Shown: in pieces, positions 1 to 11,237 of the stretch | Position numbering within the stretch: position 1 is the stretch's first letter | How the letters are laid out: the number at the start of each line of letters is the position of its first letter | Source: Morinoia aosen | Lineage: Eukaryota; Arthropoda; Malacostraca; Amphipoda; Talitridae | NCBI GenBank assembly: GCA_030386875.1 | Contig: CM059564.1 | Span: forward strand, 43,978,075 to 44,042,074 | Length of the DNA stretch: 64,000 nucleotides | Direction of reading: 5' to 3' | The notes under the pieces: model-generated | Seen by the model: the letters and a program-made list of their open reading frames with translations, nothing else | What the model was told of the DNA's origin: nothing | Databases searched by the model: none | Position numbers and translations under genes: made by a program

Positions 1-419
1 TGCCTAGTTCCAAAAGTTCATGACCATACAATTTGTGACCACATGATGCTATTGATGATCTTCCTTCGCTATCTTAGTGTTTTGAGACGAGCGCAATGTA
101 CCTACGTGGGCGACTGGAACTGTGTAATCAGCAGAGAAATTACTTGAGAATGCTCCTATAGCTCTTGTCCTAGTAACTCTCATCCTGTGGAGGCTTGTTT
201 CACAATCAGCATTCTCTCAAGTGTGACGGTGCGTGTGTGATGTCTGCTCTTACTCTACAGCAGTAGTTCACTGGGTGCCCCCGACCTTTACTGCTGATAC
301 ACACATCAGCCCCATGCTTTATCCTGAGTTCAAAGATGGATTTTCTTGAATGAAGATTAGGAAAAAACCATCCCAACTCATATTTGGCTTCTGCCAAAGT
401 AAGAAACGAATATCGTGGC
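1..419. other. Unassigned, probably FHIP intron
   Basis: No exon, RNA gene or clear repeat was recognised. The short open frames here are scattered and show no family resemblance. The position upstream of a phase-1 FHIP exon makes an intron the simplest reading. Confidence 0.4.
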
Positions 420-641
420 GGATAATATCAATATAACCGAGTACTATTGGAGTATTCAACTCAAATTGAAAGTCACTTGCTGTAAGCAGTTTTGAAAATG
501 GCAAACATTAGCTCGATCATGCCTACATTCAGCTTTAATTATGTATTTATGCAAAATTAAGTTTGTGATAACTAGTCTTTGGAGCAGCAGTATAAAAACC
601 CCCTCCGTGGCCACCGGTGGTGCACGTTGCGATCAAAGTGT
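420..641 (+). repeat. Family B short inverted-repeat element, copy 1
   Basis: The segment resembles the complete family B copy at 45266-45488. It shares an internal stretch with AGCAGCATTATAAAAA, a CCACCGGTGG palindrome near 611-620, and a right end reading GCGATCAAAGTGTT. The left end is diverged and not well placed. The right end lies about 20 nt before the 3' splice site used by the next FHIP exon. Confidence 0.55.
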
Positions 642-662
642 TGAAACAACATCACCGTGCAG

Positions 663-841
663 GCCCGTTTTTGGAAGCAGTGCTGGAGCGGGTGGAAGAC
701 GTGTTGAACTTGAGCATTCCCGTGACGCAGCTGCTGTTCGCCCTGCTGCTGAGACTCGCGTCTTGTCCGGCCCCTATCCTCACGACGCTGCTCCTGCATC
801 CGTCCATACTCTGCCAGCCTGCCGTCAGGTCCCTCTACCAG
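663..841 (+). CDS. FHIP exon with RSLYQ end
   Basis: Acceptor CAG ends at 662 and the exon opens in phase 1, so its first two bases finish a codon (GPFLEAV...). It ends CAG|GTGCGG in phase 0. An identical donor lies 63 bp downstream in a tandem duplicate and would add 21 in-frame codons. The acceptor has almost no pyrimidine tract; the preceding bases are AACAACATCACCGTG. Confidence 0.65.
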
Positions 842-3800
842 GTGCGGAAGTCAGTTATTCACAGCGTGCCACCAATGTTTTGTGTTGTCAGGTCCCTCTA
901 CCAGGTGCGGAACTCAGTTGTTCCCAGCGTGCCACCGCAGTGTTTTGTGTTAACTCTTCAATGTCAGCATTTTGGACTCAAATTGTCGTTATCACAAGCA
1001 TCGTCATTAGTCAAGTATCAAGTGGTCTCCAATACCTAAATGAGAAAGAAACTGCCACTCTGCAGTGAGCTTCAGAGAATACATTAGGGAACAAATTCAG
1101 CCATAAATACAATATATTAAGACTACTTTCGAAAAAGGACCGCAAAGTCCTCTTGGGCGTTGAAGGGTTAAATGAACAACCACAACAATGTTTTGTTTTA
1201 AATACTTGCCTCTTAAAATGAAATTCTTGTCTTTGCATTTATTGTACGCTTGTGCAGTAATGGTATCTTGGGTGTATTTCATGCAGCCACTGCGTTCAGA
1301 TGAATGCTAATTTATACACTACTGAATTTTTTACGTTTTCTCTGTTTCTTCGTTCCTATTAGTGGCATTTACCGACTTTTTATTTGAAAAACTAATACGA
1401 GAAATTCATACATCATGGAGCGAGCGATAGTCTGTCTACCATGTTGATGATAAAAAGAGCCTGTCTTCCATGTTGATGATAAAGTAAGAGCCTGTCTACC
1501 ATGTTGATGATAAAGTAAGAGCCTGTCTACCATGTTGATGATAAAGTAAGAGCCTGTCTACCATGTTGATGATAAAGTAAGAGCCTGTCTACCATGTTGA
1601 TGATAAAGTAAGAGCCTGTCTACCATGTTGATGATAAAGTAAGAGCCTGTCTACCATGTTGATGATGAAGTAAGAGCCTGTCTACCATGTTGATGATAAA
1701 GTAAGAGCCTGTCGTCTACCATGTTGATGATAAAGTAAGAGCCTGTCTACCATGTTGATGATAAAGTAAGAGCCTGTCTACCATGTTGATGATGAAGTAA
1801 GCGCAACTTGCAGGTGCTGGGGTCAGCTAAGCAGAGAATAGACGCATGTCTGACTGAGGACGACGCTCACCTGCTGGCCGAGGCGCGTGCGTGGTTCAGC
1901 GCCAAGCAACAGCGGCAACACCCGACTGCTGTGAGGGTTCTTTTGCTATTTAAACTATTTTATATAACAAAGCAAAGTGGACTGTTTCTTAAGTGTAGTA
2001 CAATAGTCAAATTTTAGTATAGACATGTTAAACAATTTAAACAATTTGTGTACCACAAGCGATACAGAAGTAGACTGTTTCTTAATTAAGTCTAGTAAAA
2101 TGGACACATTTGAGTATAGCTAGCTATCTGTGGGGCTTGGAGGAGTTCATTGACTTCTAGGGCATCCTACCACCAACGCTATTCTAAAGGTGGACAGCTA
2201 TGTTTAACCTATCGATGTTACCTCCAATTGGATATCTATGTAGTGGTGTGAGGTCTCCTAGAAACTCGGACACTTTGTAATGTTGTCGAGTATCCTGGAT
2301 ACTTGGACCCTTGATGTTGGGTTGCGTATCCTGGATACTTGGACCCTTGATGTTGGGTTCGGATCCTGGATACTTGTACCCTTGTTGGGTTTGTATTCTG
2401 GATACTTGTACACTTGGTGATGTTGGGTTGCGCATCACAACACTTTATAATGTTGTCGAGTATCTTGGAAACTTGGACTCCATGTTCAGTTGAGTACCTT
2501 GGTTGATAAAATTCTTTGATCCCTTGTTTGGCTCATAAGTGACGTGACCACAATATCTCATTGCAGGAGTCAGGAGTGCAAATGATTGCCCACCATCACC
2601 ACCAGACCACCACCTCCGCCCCACAGCGGCCCGCACCCCCGCCCCCGCCGCCCCTCGACTCCCTCGCCCCGCCTGACCCCAGCAAAGGTAGGCTATATTG
2701 GGTCTCTCTTGTTGGTCGGTTGTGTGAGGCCCCTCTCAGTCCTGGAAAATTGTTTTTTTTTCAATGCGTCCCTCGCTGTGTTCTCTCAGGTGTGAAGAAA
2801 TAGGTTTTATCTAACTCATTTCCTTACGCGTCATGGTCACTAGGTTGTCTTTTTCCGGTTGATCCATTTTTATCCTATTACTTTAGTACTTGCTGGTTTA
2901 AAAAATTACTTTATTACTCGATTTTTATTGTTTTTATTGATACTCCTCGAGATAATTAGTTTATTTCTCTTTTTAATCTCTTAATTCCTGCCTAATAATT
3001 TTTCCGTCTTTCATTTTTTCACCCTAAATATTGGTTCTAGCTAAAAAAAGTTCAAAATAAATAATCCTCGTGAGTTTTTAGTTAGAAATAGAAGCTTATG
3101 GAATGAGTTTCTTGTTCTATTTATTATTTACGTTTTTTGAAACTAATGTCATATGAGGAGCCAGGCGTAAGCTTTAAGTCGTGTTATTTTTGGGTTTAAG
3201 GTGCACATTATTTGTGAACGATTTTCAGCATTAATTATTTTAGGTACTGGGAAAGTGTATTTCTTCATTTGAGTGTGCAATTTCAAGCCGCCATGTCAAC
3301 GACGAGCATAGCAAGCTGTAGAGGTGGAATTCATTTTAGAAGTTAGACTATATTGTCAGTTTAAGCCTCCCTAACTGCAACAAACGGGTTTCAAAGAGAG
3401 CAGTTTGGGAAGGTACGCTCGAGTGAACTGTGAGCGGTACTACGTTGCTAGACTTTTGTATGTGGGTAGAGTAGGCACCAGCATCGATTGTGAATCTTAA
3501 GCAGTCTAACGAAATCAATATTAGGAAAACCGGAAACATACGTTACTCCATCTCTAAGTCGTGGACTGTAGAGGATATCTTGATTTCTTTCACGAGAGCG
3601 ATCAATTAACCACAACACAAGATGCGTAAAATGTTTCGTAAAGCTTAGAAGTATTTCATGAAGCTTAAGTTTTGAAGAAATAATTTCTTATTTCTTCAAA
3701 ACCTTATCAAGATAACAAGTCTTGGTACGACGGGTAAAAGAAGAAAAGATAGGGATTTTACCGCACTAAATTTGTGTGTCAACACAAGCGTATTCTTTTA

Positions 3801-6800
3801 ACAGCATTTCTCATGAGCTTTTTGTATAACTTATTCCAATTTCCATACAATGTTTATGATCAGCTTTGTAAACTTTGAAACATCAAAAGACTTTTTCTTT
3901 TAGGTGTCCCTAAAGCAAGGAAACAAAAGGAGTTATCTCAGAAGACCAAGGGGGACAAGAAACTTCAGAAAAGCGTGAAATCAAACGGTTTGGAAATACC
4001 CTTCAGTAGTGACATGTTTCGCTCGTTGTGTGTGTGTGCTGGAGCTCCATCTTACAGCAATGAAATACGTATTTTGCATGGATGCATGCATCTCCCTCTC
4101 AACTGTGGTAGAAAGTATTCTTGCATTCATTTCTTGTCAAGTAATCTGTACCTGTATCGATTAAGTTTCGTATCGCATTCAGCAAGGTGTGGAATTATGA
4201 ATTGCAGGATTATTGTATCTTTACCTTATATTGTGGATGCATGCAGAAAGTAGAATTCTCTTTTATGTATGTATGTAATTATTTACTCCTTTGGAGCTCT
4301 ACAACTTTTTCAACCTCTTTTTAAAATATAATGTTGAGTGAATTTTGGCGAACTCTGCACAGGGTCTACGGTAGTGAAAAAAGGGCCAGCCACTGATGGA
4401 TGTTTACCTTTCAATCTCGGTGTTATTTATACTGCGTTTTTTTTTTGTATGCACAGAAATTTTCTGAGGGGAAAATGAATCCGTGTGGTCTCCTTTAAAC
4501 TTCATTGTTTTTTGTGAGGAGGCCGTATACTTTTGATTTGGTGTGCTTTACGGTAATTTTTACTCAAATATCCTGCCAAGGAAGTCAGCTTTGAATGATT
4601 TTCCAGAGTGCATGTAAATGTCGGGTCGACTTTTGAAAGACGTATTCTCCCGACTCGGGTGTTCAGATTTGAGTCGTGAAGAAGTGTTGCATTGAAATAG
4701 CACTTTACTGCGCTAAGTTTCTAAAGTATCTTCTCAACACTTCCAGAAATTTTAACTTTTTCATTCCCAGAGTAAGAAAAAGATAACTTTTTTTTAGTTT
4801 ATACGATTGATATCTTTTATTTCATGGTTAATTAACTCATTACCACTTCTACTTACAAAAAAATTATTCAGTTTAAGTCAGCTGCCAAGCAATGTGACTT
4901 GTCATCAGCTGCCTATAACATGTGTATTGTGACTTTTGGGTGCATGCGTGTGATGTTAATATCTGTTTGTTAGCGCGATGAGATTATATGCTAGTTAATC
5001 AAATCTCTGTTATGCGTTAAAAAAAACTATCATGCAAGGTTCTCGTAATTCCTTGATATTTTTGATTGCTTGAGGTATGTTTATCTTGTTAAAACCGGGA
5101 TTTTCACGTTCCTAAATTGTGAAAAATTACAGTTTTTAAAAATATATTTTGCATCTCTTTGAGTGCCGTTTGAATGTACTCTGCCATCCATAGCCTCATA
5201 GGACATAATAAAATCAGTTGCTTTAGGTAAACGTCCCTACCTATGGGAGTAACTCAAGAGTTTAAGATAGTATTTCGACCTGACTGGTGCTAATAGCCCC
5301 TGTATCAAATCTCGTTTAGATTAATTGACAACTAGGAAGAGAGCTTGATCACTATACCTGTATAGATCAAATCCCTTTGTAGCAATCCAACTTTTCAGTC
5401 ACGTTAAAGTTTAAGCTTGATCGTAACTGGCTTACTCACGTAACGTAACGTAACTGGCTTACTTGTAACTGTCTGATAACAGGTGAAGTAACTTCTGTCT
5501 TCCTGGCATTACTGCCAGTTTCTGTAACCCCTGATGTTGCCTCGGTCAGACGGAGGTCGCAAGTGGAGCTTGACGGCGTCTGTGAGTGGTGCGGTGGGGG
5601 CCCTCTTCAAGCGCGGGTCTGCCACCCCGCAGCAGCAGCTTCAGCAGCAGCAACCTATGCTGCAGTTCTTGCCCGATAATGCTGGCTTCAGGTAGGAACT
5701 CGGTTTGATTTTCAGGTGATGTGGCAGATGCAAATGGCTCTTGTGAGAAACTGCTAAGCATGACGCACAGTAGAAGAAACAAAATATGGCCAAACCAGGG
5801 TTTTTCGTCGACCGTGTGGCATTGCTGAAGTCATGGCAACAAACTAATAGCAGTGGTCATATTGCATCTGGCAACACTGCTAGCCCCACTAGTAGCCTAA
5901 CGACATGTCGCAATGGTGGCGTCATGAAGTTTGTTTGAAATAAAGCCGTTCTGTTGACTAGCCGATCAAGAGGTGTATTTTCCTCCTACAGGAATGACTC
6001 TACCTTGTTTCCTCTACCGTGAAAAGGTGTCATTGTTTTGTTTTTTGTCCACGTTCTGTAGCGTAGATATGTTGAATTTAGTTGATTCTGCACGTTCACG
6101 TGTTGAATTATTTCTTTAGAGGCATTTCAGTTACTGAATTATATTTGTTCTTGTACCTGCCCCTAGCTGAAAATTGCCTGAGCTGATCTATAAAATAGTT
6201 CCCTGTACATGAAGTCGTCTCAAAATATCTCCAAAGAGAATACACTCCTACCTCTAACGGCCCCACGTTCTCGAAATATTCAAACAAGAACTATGACCTC
6301 AATGTACGAGTATATAACCTGAACAAAACTTGCTGAACGAGCCTAGCAACGTCAAGGTTTGATCCCACAAAATATATTTATGCTTGCAAAATCTGTACCA
6401 CAAATACATCTTCGTTACATTATTTTTTTTCCAAAGAATACGAATAATGTGTGCAATGAAGAGTTTGTTCTTCAATTTAACATTTAATATCCTGTCCCTG
6501 GAACACGCGAAGATTTTCTGATATGTCTTCTAACATGACACAGCAGATTCCACTTCCCGTGCAAGAAATATTAAACCTAATTTTCAATTTTCCAGTGCTC
6601 TTTTATTTTGAGGTATCTCAAATTCAAACATTGCATCTTTTTAAATTCAGTGTTCATGCGCAGATTTGTTTCCATCTTTTATTATGTGTTTCCATCTTCA
6701 GTTTCAATATCTCATTTTTACATGCAGATACTACAGACAGCCGTCAGATGGCAGCACCGTGAGCACATCTCCACCCCCCTCCCTCCACACGGACTCCACC

Positions 6801-7241
6801 CCTCCCACTTCCCTCACCTCCACCAACACGGGAACACCGCCCTCGGCGCAGTCGGTTTTCTACGCCCCAACTCTGCCAGAGTCGTCATCTTCCTTGCCAC
6901 TGCCATACGGAGCTGAGGCGTGCGATGTGGCCCCATCATCTCAGTCTCTGGGGTCCGTGCTGTATAGTACAGAGGCTGGAACCTCTACAGTAGAAACTTC
7001 ACACAGACGCGCTGTTCACTCGTACAACCCTCAGAAGGTGCATGCCGCTCGTTGCGCTATCTTGTTGCGGCAGTTGCTTCTCAACCTCAGCGCGTTGGCG
7101 CAAGAACACGCCGTTTACTCGCCCCAAATGGTGTTTGAGTTCATACCTAAGAACAGTACAAGTGTTGGTGGTGGTGGTGGTGGTAATGATATCAGTGGTC
7201 GGAAGAGTAGCTCTCTCGAGCGCCGGACTTTGGATTCTTGA
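663..7241 (+). CDS. FHIP1-type protein (FTS-Hook-interacting), C-terminal six exons
   Basis: FHIP/FAM160 proteins join the FTS and Hook proteins and link vesicles, mainly early endosomes, to dynein. Six exons (663-841, 1814-1930, 2567-2687, 3904-3987, 5550-5691, 6728-7241) join in one frame and give 385 codons; the N-terminal half lies left of the window. The first exon reads GPFLEAVLERVEDVL and then a leucine-rich helical stretch. The first two exons join as RSLYQ-VLGSAKQRID, like the FAM160A segment I know as ...KSLLQVLGSVKNKIE. A low-complexity Pro/Ser/Gln/Thr region follows, then a helical C-terminus (KVHAARCAILLRQLLLNLSA, then LAQEHAVYSPQ) typical of the family's end. Internal intron phases are 0, 0, 1, 1, 2 and match at every junction. 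The ortholog call rests on remembered family sequence; a protein search would settle it. Confidence 0.72.
825..950 (+). repeat. 63-bp tandem duplication of an exon-intron junction
   Basis: Two copies, 825-887 and 888-950, each begin TCAGGTCCCTCTACCAGGTG and run through GTGCCACC to TGTTTTGTGTT. Each carries the end of the coding exon (RSLYQ) plus the same donor CAG|GTGCGGAA. They differ at a few bases. The period of 63 is a multiple of three and the spacer has no stop. Confidence 0.9.
951..1430. other. FHIP intron, unique part
   Basis: AT-rich intron between the exons ending at 841 and starting at 1814. No repeat or gene recognised before the minisatellite. Confidence 0.6.
1431..1800 (+). repeat. 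31-bp minisatellite, about 12 copies
   Basis: The unit GAGCCTGTCTACCATGTTGA plus TGATAAAGTAA repeats head to tail with a few substitutions (GATGATGAAG variants) and one 3-bp insertion near 1713. The array runs to within 14 nt of the next FHIP exon. There are no variable spacers, so it is not a CRISPR array. Confidence 0.95.
1814..1930 (+). CDS. FHIP exon VLGSAKQRID
   Basis: Acceptor CTTGCAG ends at 1813 and donor GCT|GTGAGG starts at 1931; 39 codons, phase 0 to phase 0. The helical peptide from VLGSAKQRID through HLLAEARAWFSAKQQ matches the FAM160A segment that follows the conserved QPSVKSLLQ-type stretch. Confidence 0.75.
1931..2566. other. FHIP intron with a 41-bp minisatellite
   Basis: The intron holds, at about 2279-2450, four to five diverged units built around GTATCCTGGATACTTGGACC and CTTGATGTTGGGTTGC. 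An outer pair of TAATGTTGTCGAGTATC stretches flanks the cluster. The rest is AT-rich and unassigned. Confidence 0.7.
2567..2687 (+). CDS. FHIP exon, His/Pro-rich
   Basis: Acceptor ATTGCAG ends at 2566 and donor AAAG|GTAGGC starts at 2688; phase 0 in, phase 1 out. The peptide is low-complexity (HHHH, then runs of Pro), as expected for a disordered linker between the helical body and the C-terminus. Confidence 0.65.
2688..3903. other. FHIP intron
   Basis: AT-rich intron. At about 3345-3410 it has a short family A fragment (GTTTAAGCCTCCCTAACTGC), which degrades after about 65 bp. Nothing else was recognised. Confidence 0.5.
3904..3987 (+). CDS. FHIP small Lys-rich exon
   Basis: Acceptor CTTTTAG ends at 3903. 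The peptide is highly basic (VPKARKQKELSQKTKGDKKL). The proposed donor AACG|GTTTGG is weak, but it is the one whose phase (1) matches the next exon. The alternative AAAAGC|GTGAAA gives the wrong phase. This is the least certain exon of the gene. Confidence 0.45.
3988..5549. other. FHIP intron
   Basis: AT-rich, no recognised repeat except short tandem CGTAACGTAACGTAACTGGC near 5438-5460. The plus-strand frame at 3975-4253 runs out of the small exon and shows no family resemblance. Confidence 0.5.
5550..5691 (+). CDS. FHIP exon, Gln-rich
   Basis: Acceptor CGGTCAG ends at 5549, donor TTCAG|GTAGGA starts at 5692; phase 1 in, phase 2 out. The peptide reads GGRKWSLTASVSGAVGALFK and then a CAG-rich stretch giving QQQLQQQQ. 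The CAG/CAA run is a candidate length-variable site. Confidence 0.65.
5692..6727. other. FHIP intron
   Basis: AT-rich intron with no recognised element. Ends at the acceptor ACATGCAG. Confidence 0.5.
6728..7241 (+). CDS. FHIP terminal exon and stop
   Basis: Opens in phase 2 (AG + A completes Arg) and runs to TGA at 7239-7241. The first half is Ser/Thr/Pro-rich. Residues from KVHAARCAILLRQLL onward form an amphipathic helix ending LAQEHAVYSPQ, then a Gly-rich tail encoded by a (GGT)n run near 7163-7183. Confidence 0.75.
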
Positions 7242-8370
7242 AGACCATCCGTTGTAATTCGTGGTACTGCTCATTGTTATTGTTAAGCGATATTGTCTGT
7301 CATAATGATTTACATGACTGGTTTTCTTGTGATTATTTTAACTTACCTAGTTATTATGTATTTTAAAGTTAGTTTAACGAGGTTTGCGGCGTTTTATGCT
7401 TGTTGATTTGCACATAAAGACTTAGAAGTGGAGTTATTTTATCTATTGACTTTTCTCTTTCTTGCTCTTATTTATTTGCATGCTGTACTTTTTCCTTTTA
7501 GGAAGTCAATCCCTCAAGTTTTAAAGTAATATGAGTTTCATGTATTTTGGTTACCTGTTCCTTCCTGCATTTCTTCCTTCATCTAGATTTTTAGTTGTCT
7601 CTATCACGCTGTTACTGAAAGTTTTATGCTGTTTCTATTAAACCAGATTAAAACTTTTCCATTTTTTTTCTTGTTAATTACTCTTCCTTTTCTGAAATGA
7701 ATTTTGCCCCTTTTCTTGATGTGGACCTTGTTTGAGTGTAGTGAACGGAATTAACTTCACTTGGTTTAAACTTTCTAGTTTAATTCTTTAATAACAAAAC
7801 ACTTGCAATACTTTCCTGGCTTTCAAACTGTGTTTCCATTTAACCTCCAACTAACACTTTTAACTAACTTTCAAGGCAAGTGTCTGTTGTATATATGCTT
7901 GCCTTTTTTCTGCACGAGCCGCAGGTTTTTCTGCATGCAATTGTAGGCCAACGGTGCCTTCTCAAGATTTCCTATGATTACAGAACTGCATTTGTCTTTT
8001 ATCATTTGGTGTATCATGTGCATTCATCACCCAAAGTTGCCTCTCGTCGCACGCAGCACCCTTCGATTTAGTGTACATGTTTTGTGTATCATATTATGTA
8101 CAGTGTCCCATTTTTAGCCTGATTCTTGTGGTTGACTCTTGACAATCCATTGTGGAGACTGCGTAGCACAGTTGACGTTATCACACCACCAAGGTATGCG
8201 CGTCTATATCGTTTGATTAATGTAGGCTGGGGAATTTAACATACAATGTGCCCGGCTCTAGTGGACTCGAATTCTTTCATCGACAATTGGTACTTCGTGT
8301 GGGATGCAGAATTGACATTTCAGGAGTTACATGCCGCGTTTATGTGTGTTTTATTTGGAAATAAAAAAAA
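7242..8370 (+). other. Probable FHIP 3' UTR
   Basis: AT-rich sequence after the FHIP stop, with no open frame of note. AATAAA occurs at 8360-8365 and again at 8442-8451; the former is the first good polyadenylation signal after the stop. The cleavage site is not determined. Confidence 0.35.
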
Positions 8371-10143
8371 ACGATGGTAATCAATGCGTTGAAGTGTGGA
8401 TCAAACTACAAGGAAGCTGATGCAAATTTTAACAGTTAAAAAATAAATAAAACTTGTTATAATCATGTGGGACCCAGTCCGTCCTAGCTTGTTTGTTGTA
8501 TGTGGTCCAGCCTATTCCTTCTGTACATACTAAATACTTTATCTGGAGTGAATCACTGATTTTATTATTGTGGAAAAGATATTATTAGTAATAGCAAAGC
8601 TTTAAATACGCAAAATACGCTTCTTCAATTCCCATGCATGTTACTTTCTTCCACGACATCCATGTCACTATTGAATATATAAATTATGGTTGTTTTCATT
8701 TGTATATTGCGGTGTTAGCATGTCAAAGGCTATTTTTATCGATTCTCGCTGGAAATTTGAATTGAATATTTACAGTAACTCAGAATTATAAGATCTCGTG
8801 AAAGTCGTATTTGATTAAGCTGCAGTATTGGTTACTATGTTGTAGTTTCATTTAGTGTTGCTTCTGTCGCGCTCCCTGTAATTTACGTGTCTTAGATATT
8901 TGATCTCCAAGTCTTTTTGCTTTTTAAGAAATGTGTCGTTTCTTGGTGGCAGAGGGAACGTTCCTCAGTTTTTTTTTGTGCCGACTTCGCACTCACTCGC
9001 TGCTATCTGACAATTGTGCTTCTTTATAACAAATGCAAGCATCTATCGACTACTATGACCAGACCGGTTACGCAGAAGGTAACCGATCTCTTTGTAGTTG
9101 GTACTCTAAAGGCAGTGTTTCTGCAACAAATCTTTAGGCTTTGGTATATGTACTTCTGAGGATAGGATAGGTCTGATTTTATAGGACTCGGAGTTTGATA
9201 TCGCCCTCTGATGTCGTCAGTATATCCCAAAGAATTGGCGTTTTTCAGAACCTGAGGTAATCTTGCCTACCGATCGCAGCTTCAACAAGTTGGCTGCAGG
9301 ATCTGTAGTGAAAGTTTTAGTCATGTGGGTGTCGAGTGTTTTTATTTTAGCATTATTAGTTGATATGTGGACCTCTCATACCAGTACTCTTGCTTGCTTT
9401 TTTTTCGTCTTCAGTCTACGTTCCGTTTCTCCAGGATCCTTACTTTATCTTTTGTCTGTGGGCTGTAGTGGACTTATATCCTCGTCAAACATGCACGCTG
9501 ATTTTGCTACGTTTAGGTTGCTGTTGTGCTCGAAGGAAATTTCTCTTGCAATTGAACTTAGTGTAGAGATTTCCAGGCTTGCTTGTGAACGTCTCGATAA
9601 GCATTGAGACGACTACGAGCGCATGCAAAAATCTGAATGCAACAAGTTTAACGACGCTGCGAAGGCTCGAGCCCATAACTCTGTGGTCAGTTGATTATCA
9701 CGTTGACTGCGATGGGTTAAACTGAAGTTCGGTATTCAACTCAAATTTAAAGCCAAAAGGGATCAGCAATTTTATAAATACCTAATATTAACCGGGTTCG
9801 TTAAATAACATTAATTTAACAAAGCTTGTTGGAATTTTCCAAACGACCTATCGATCGGCCTTATTGCAAGTCACGTGTTAATTAAGGACAGTCCTCTAAA
9901 TGGGAGCTAGGATGACATTAATTGCTACGGCGAATTTTAATTTTTTTCTTGAATGAATGAGTGGGTCGGCAAAAAAAATATTTCGAAGGCGATCACTAGG
10001 CAAGCCCCGTGCCTCGATGACTTTGCCCATTGGTGAATTAATCTTGCACTAACGTTATTGTTTCCGGACGAGTTTGCTTGAATTGTTCAGCTTGGAATAA
10101 TCGCTGTCACTTATCAAGTGTAGGCTCTCGTTAGTTTTGAAAT
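8371..10143. other. Intergenic AT-rich DNA
   Basis: No gene recognised. The 114-codon plus-strand frame at 9263-9607 is hydrophobic, has no known motif and is within what chance gives at this base composition. A diverged family B left end lies at 9696-9810. Confidence 0.5.
9696..9810 (+). repeat. Family B, left-end fragment
   Basis: Matches the terminal region of the family B copy read in reverse near 53130-53225: GTTGACTGCG, then GGTTAAACTGAAG, then CAACTCAAATTTAAAGCC, then an ATTTTATAAATACCTAATA stretch. The right half with CCACCGGTGG is absent. Confidence 0.45.
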
Positions 10144-10144
10144 T

Positions 10145-10156
10145 CAGTTCATTATA
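10145..10156 (+). repeat. Target-site duplication, left, of LINE array
   Basis: CAGTTCATTATA here is repeated exactly at 19003-19014. The first recognisable LINE base is at about 10157; the boundary is uncertain by a few bases because ACAG is shared with the element. Confidence 0.85.
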
Positions 10157-11061
10157 CAGTAGATGCTGTGGGCTGCGCCGCTGTGTCCGGGGAATTGGTG
10201 AGGGCTAGGAGACTGCTCCCAGAGACCTCGATTTTCTCAGCGGAGCTGTATGGTGTGATGCAAGCGCTACAGCTGATTGAGGAGCACGCATATCACTCTT
10301 TCACCATCTTCGTGGACTCAAAAAGTGTAATAGATGCAGCTCAAATGTACAACAGCACCCACCCCATTATTGCGGAGATCGTCACAAAACTGGCTCAGTT
10401 CGTAAATGAACAGAAGAGTGTCGAGGTATGCTGGGTGCCCGCGCATGTGGGGATATCCGGCAATGAGAGCGCAGACCGGGAAGCTAAGCAAGCTGCTGGG
10501 TCAAGTGAGAGAACACTAAATTTGATGGTCCCTTCCCGTGATTATAATCCTCGCATCAAGGCGGCGGTGAAGGATCTGTGGCAGCGAAACTGGACGGCCA
10601 CAACTGACAATAAATTGAGAAACATTAAGCCCACTGTCCGAGAGTGGTCATCATCTAGCTGCCGTGCTCGTCGAATGGAGGTGATACTTTGCCGCCTCCG
10701 CATCGGCCATACTCGCATAACGCACGGCCACCTCATGGAGCAACAGCCGCAGCCGCAATGCGAACGGTGCCGTGTTCCTCTGACTGTCGTGCATTTTCTT
10801 GCTGAATGTCCAAGATACTCTGCTATACGCAATGTGTGTTTCCAAAATCTTCGTGGCTGCGCGGAGGATGTGTTGATTGGAATGCTCAGGGAAAACGAGC
10901 GCTCAGGCTTTAACGCAGCAGCGTTGCAGCTGTTCCTGGAGAGGTGCAAGCTATTTTCTGAGATTTAACAGGAAGCCACGCAGTAATGCACTGTAGCCAA
11001 GCGTGATATCGTATTGGAAGATTGTAGATGAAGAAACTGCAGTATGGCCGGGCGCGATGCG
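10157..11061 (+). mobile_element. I-clade LINE, 5'-truncated copy (E1)
   Basis: The first copy of the array. It starts inside the RNase H domain, at a point equivalent to 17457 of the full copy, continues through the ORF2 end and 3' UTR, and stops at 11061 where the next copy's 5' end TTGGTACCTCGGG begins. It differs from the full copy at scattered sites, so it is a different template rather than a later duplicate. 5' truncation is typical of target-primed reverse transcription. Confidence 0.88.
10168..10968 (+). pseudogene. ORF2 C-terminal fragment (RNase H plus CCHC)
   Basis: An open frame of about 266 codons that lacks endonuclease, RT and the first RNase H Asp (the YTDGS motif was lost by truncation). 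It keeps SAELYG, FVDSKSVIDAAQ and the later acidic site ESADREAK. Its C-terminal CX2CX7HX4C motif is complete (CERC...HFLAEC), unlike the full-length copy. It has no start of its own. Confidence 0.85.
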
Positions 11062-11210
11062 TTGGTACCTCGGGCCCTCCAAACGCCCCCTTACCTTATT
11101 GTGGTGGGAGGGTTTGTGTGTTGTGAGGAGGAGTGAGGCTATGCTGTCGGGACCTCGGTCCTGGTGGGTACAACCGTGGCAGACAGGCTCACTCGGAGCA
11201 GCCAGACAAA

Positions 11211-11237
11211 ATGGGGGGCCATGGGAAGGCCCCCCAT
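11211..11237 (+). promoter_or_regulatory. 5' UTR hairpin of the LINE
   Basis: ATGGGGGGCC and GGCCCCCCAT form a perfect 10-bp stem around a 7-nt loop. The same hairpin is at 12443-12469 in the full-length copy. Its role is unknown; such a stem would strongly structure the RNA leader. Confidence 0.7.

Noticed and set aside
541..1068. 175-codon plus-strand open frame
   Set aside because: It is a different frame over the FHIP exon and family B; the FHIP frame has family resemblance and splice sites.
1431..1800. Regular repeats that could suggest a CRISPR array
   Set aside because: The repeats are contiguous, without variable spacers, in an intron of a eukaryotic gene: a minisatellite.
10542..10949. 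Minus-strand frames antisense to LINE ORF2 (also 17846-18250)
   Set aside because: Shadow of the strongly coding plus strand; no own motif.
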